Assembly: GCA_021203765.1 (NCBI GenBank) | Contig: JAJQAN010000028.1 | Location: 1-42,308 of the forward strand | DNA length: 42,308 nucleotides | Source of the DNA: Coriobacteriaceae bacterium | GTDB lineage: Bacteria > Actinomycetota > Coriobacteriia > Coriobacteriales > QAMH01 | Reading direction: 5' to 3' | Shown: positions 41,245 to 42,308 of the stretch, piece after piece | Layout of the letters: each line of letters starts with the position of its first letter | How positions within the stretch are numbered: position 1 is the first letter of the stretch | Notes under the pieces: generated by a model | The model's input: only the letters and a program-made list of their open reading frames with translations | Told to the model about the DNA's origin: nothing | Database searches by the model: none | Made by a program: the position numbers and the translations under genes

Positions 41245-42308
41245 CTAGAAGCGCAGTGCGCAGGAGAAACTGCCGATGCCGCTTGCCTCGCAGACCGTTG
41301 CGCCGCTGTGAGGGGCATGGATGTAGGTGTCGCCGCCCGACTTGAGCGAAACGTGACCCGAGCGGTACAGGACGTCGCCGACGGCGCCGGCCGAAACGGA
41401 CATACGGGCCTTGGCGCAGGAATACTGCGATTCCGTGTAGTGCGGCAGGCCGATGCCGATCTGGGCGTAGCACCACATGGTGAGACCCGAGCAGTCGAAG
41501 GTGTCCGGACCAGAGGCGCCCCAGACATACGGGCAGCCGATGCGCGAGTACGCGTAGTCGATGACGTCGCCGTTGCTGGGGATGCTCGACGCTGCGCTGC
41601 TGCCGCCCGAAGAGCCTTCGTCATCGTCGCCACCGCCGCCGCCGGAAGAGCCGCTCGAGGTTGACGACGGGGTTGGCGAGTACGCGGCCGACGCTGCGGT
41701 TGCGGCACGGGCCGCCGCCTCTTCCTCTTCTTGCAGGAGCTGCTTGTATTCGGCGCTGAGCGAGTTGTACTCGGACTCGTAGTTGTCTGCCTGGGATTGG
41801 ATGGACGCCTTGTAGGAGTTGGCGGTTTCGAGTGCTTCCTCGGCCTCGGCCTGGTTGTCCTTCAAGGACTGCTTGGCCTCTTCGAGCTCGGCACGGGCGA
41901 CCTTTGCCTCCGACACGAGGTCGGCGTCACTTTCGTTCAGGCTATTGAGCGTGTCCCAGACCGTTGCGAACTCGCCGAAGCTGCCGACGCCCAAAAGGAC
42001 GTCGAGATATGACATGGAGCCGGAGCGGTACATGGAGGTGGCACGCGTGGACAGGCGCTCTTGGAGCTTGTCGATCTTGGCCTGGGTCTTTTCGATCTTC
42101 TCTTTGCATTCCTCGACCTTGGCCGTTGCCGCGTCGTAGGTGTCCTGCGCCTTGTTGTATTCGTCGACGGCGGAGTCGAGTTCGGCAAGCATATCGTCGA
42201 GCTTGGCCTTTACGCTTTGGACCTCGGCCTTCTTTTCGGCCGAGGTGACACCAAACGCCTGCGTCGGGCTGACCGAGCACAGTGCGCCGAACGTAAGGGC
42301 GGTGCCGA
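41245..42308 (-). CDS. Secreted NlpC/P60 (C40) peptidase with coiled-coil N-terminus, 5'-truncated
   Basis: The frame stays open to the window edge, beyond the track's ATG at 42192. The edge residues GTALTFGALCSVSPTQAFG look like the end of a signal peptide with a cleavage site after AFG. Next comes a long Ala/Glu/Lys coiled coil (about 150 residues), an Ala-rich then Ser/Gly/Asp-rich linker, and an NlpC/P60 domain: GCPYVWGASGPDTFDCSGLTMW (catalytic Cys), SGHVSLKSGG (His) and YIHAPHSG. Such enzymes cut peptidoglycan stem peptides during cell separation; the coiled coil probably regulates or docks them. Resembles RipA/CwlO-like hydrolases. Confidence 0.9.
   Translation of the reverse strand, partial: GTALTFGALCSVSPTQAFGVTSAEKKAEVQSVKAKLDDMLAELDSAVDEYNKAQDTYDAATAKVEECKEKIEKTQAKIDKLQERLSTRATSMYRSGSMSYLDVLLGVGSFGEFATVWDTLNSLNESDADLVSEAKVARAELEEAKQSLKDNQAEAEEALETANSYKASIQSQADNYESEYNSLSAEYKQLLQEEEEAAARAATAASAAYSPTPSSTSSGSSGGGGGDDDEGSSGGSSAASSIPSNGDVIDYAYSRIGCPYVWGASGPDTFDCSGLTMWCYAQIGIGLPHYTESQYSCAKARMSVSAGAVGDVLYRSGHVSLKSGGDTYIHAPHSGATVCEASGIGSFSCALRF

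Noticed and set aside
1-42308. CRISPR array, insertion sequence or prophage
   Set aside because: No regularly spaced repeats, transposase-like ORF or phage structural gene is seen in any frame.

Overview
The window is about 42 kb of GC-rich bacterial chromosome. Gene content points to an anaerobic, gut-type actinomycete of the class Coriobacteriia (Collinsella/Olsenella-like). This is inferred from the mix of a selenocysteine system, an Ech/Hyf-type formate hydrogenlyase, a DUF3343 Se/S-carrier-like protein and actinobacterial-looking housekeeping genes; no 16S gene or other direct taxonomic marker is present. Many GC-rich antisense ORFs in the track are shadows and were left out.

Region 1 (1-6.6 kb) is a selenium/sulfur block: the 3' part of selA, selB overlapping it by 4 nt, the selenocysteine tRNA gene selC on the opposite strand just after selB, a cysteine hydrolase (isochorismatase family), an am_tr_V-type cysteine desulfurase and, convergent with these, a DUF3343 protein with a second, NifS/IscS-like desulfurase. 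selD is not in the window. Region 2 (6.7-7.4 kb) is a toxin-antitoxin pair that joins a RelB/DinJ-type antitoxin to a PIN-domain toxin, with a 17-bp palindrome at the promoter.

Region 3 (7.5-23.3 kb) is one long minus-strand operon for a complete Hyf-type formate hydrogenlyase. In transcription order it reads hydN-like ferredoxin, fdhF, hyfA, B, C, D, E, F, G, H, I, hycH/hyfJ, hycI, focA/B. The fdhF gene looks like two ORFs in the track, but it is a single gene read through an in-frame TGA (selenocysteine 140) followed by a SECIS-like hairpin. Region 1 therefore supplies the decoding machinery that Region 3 needs. The AT-rich 567-bp gap upstream holds three related dyads, an inverted repeat around a candidate promoter, and the terminator of the next gene.

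Region 4 (23.3-25.4 kb) holds an orphan Phd-like antitoxin, a radical-SAM-family protein whose CxxxCxxC motif has become CxxxRxxR, and a divergent HxlR regulator. Region 5 (25.4-31.1 kb) is the translation/transcription block on the minus strand: tRNA-Thr(UGU), then tRNA-Tyr, tRNA-Thr(GGU), tRNA-Met, tuf, rpmG, tRNA-Trp, secE, nusG, rplK, rplA, rplJ, rplL, with candidate L1 and L10 autoregulatory leaders.

Region 6 (31.1-42.3 kb) holds yacP, rlmB, cysS, ispF, ispD, clpC, a DUF308/HdeD-like membrane protein on the plus strand, lysS, greA, tatA, tRNA-Pro(CGG) and the C-terminal bulk of a secreted NlpC/P60 peptidase that runs off the right edge. Formate made by fermentation would be moved by FocA and oxidised by FdhF; electrons would pass through the ferredoxin subunits to the HyfG/HyfI hydrogenase, with HyfB-F as the membrane, possibly ion-pumping, arm.
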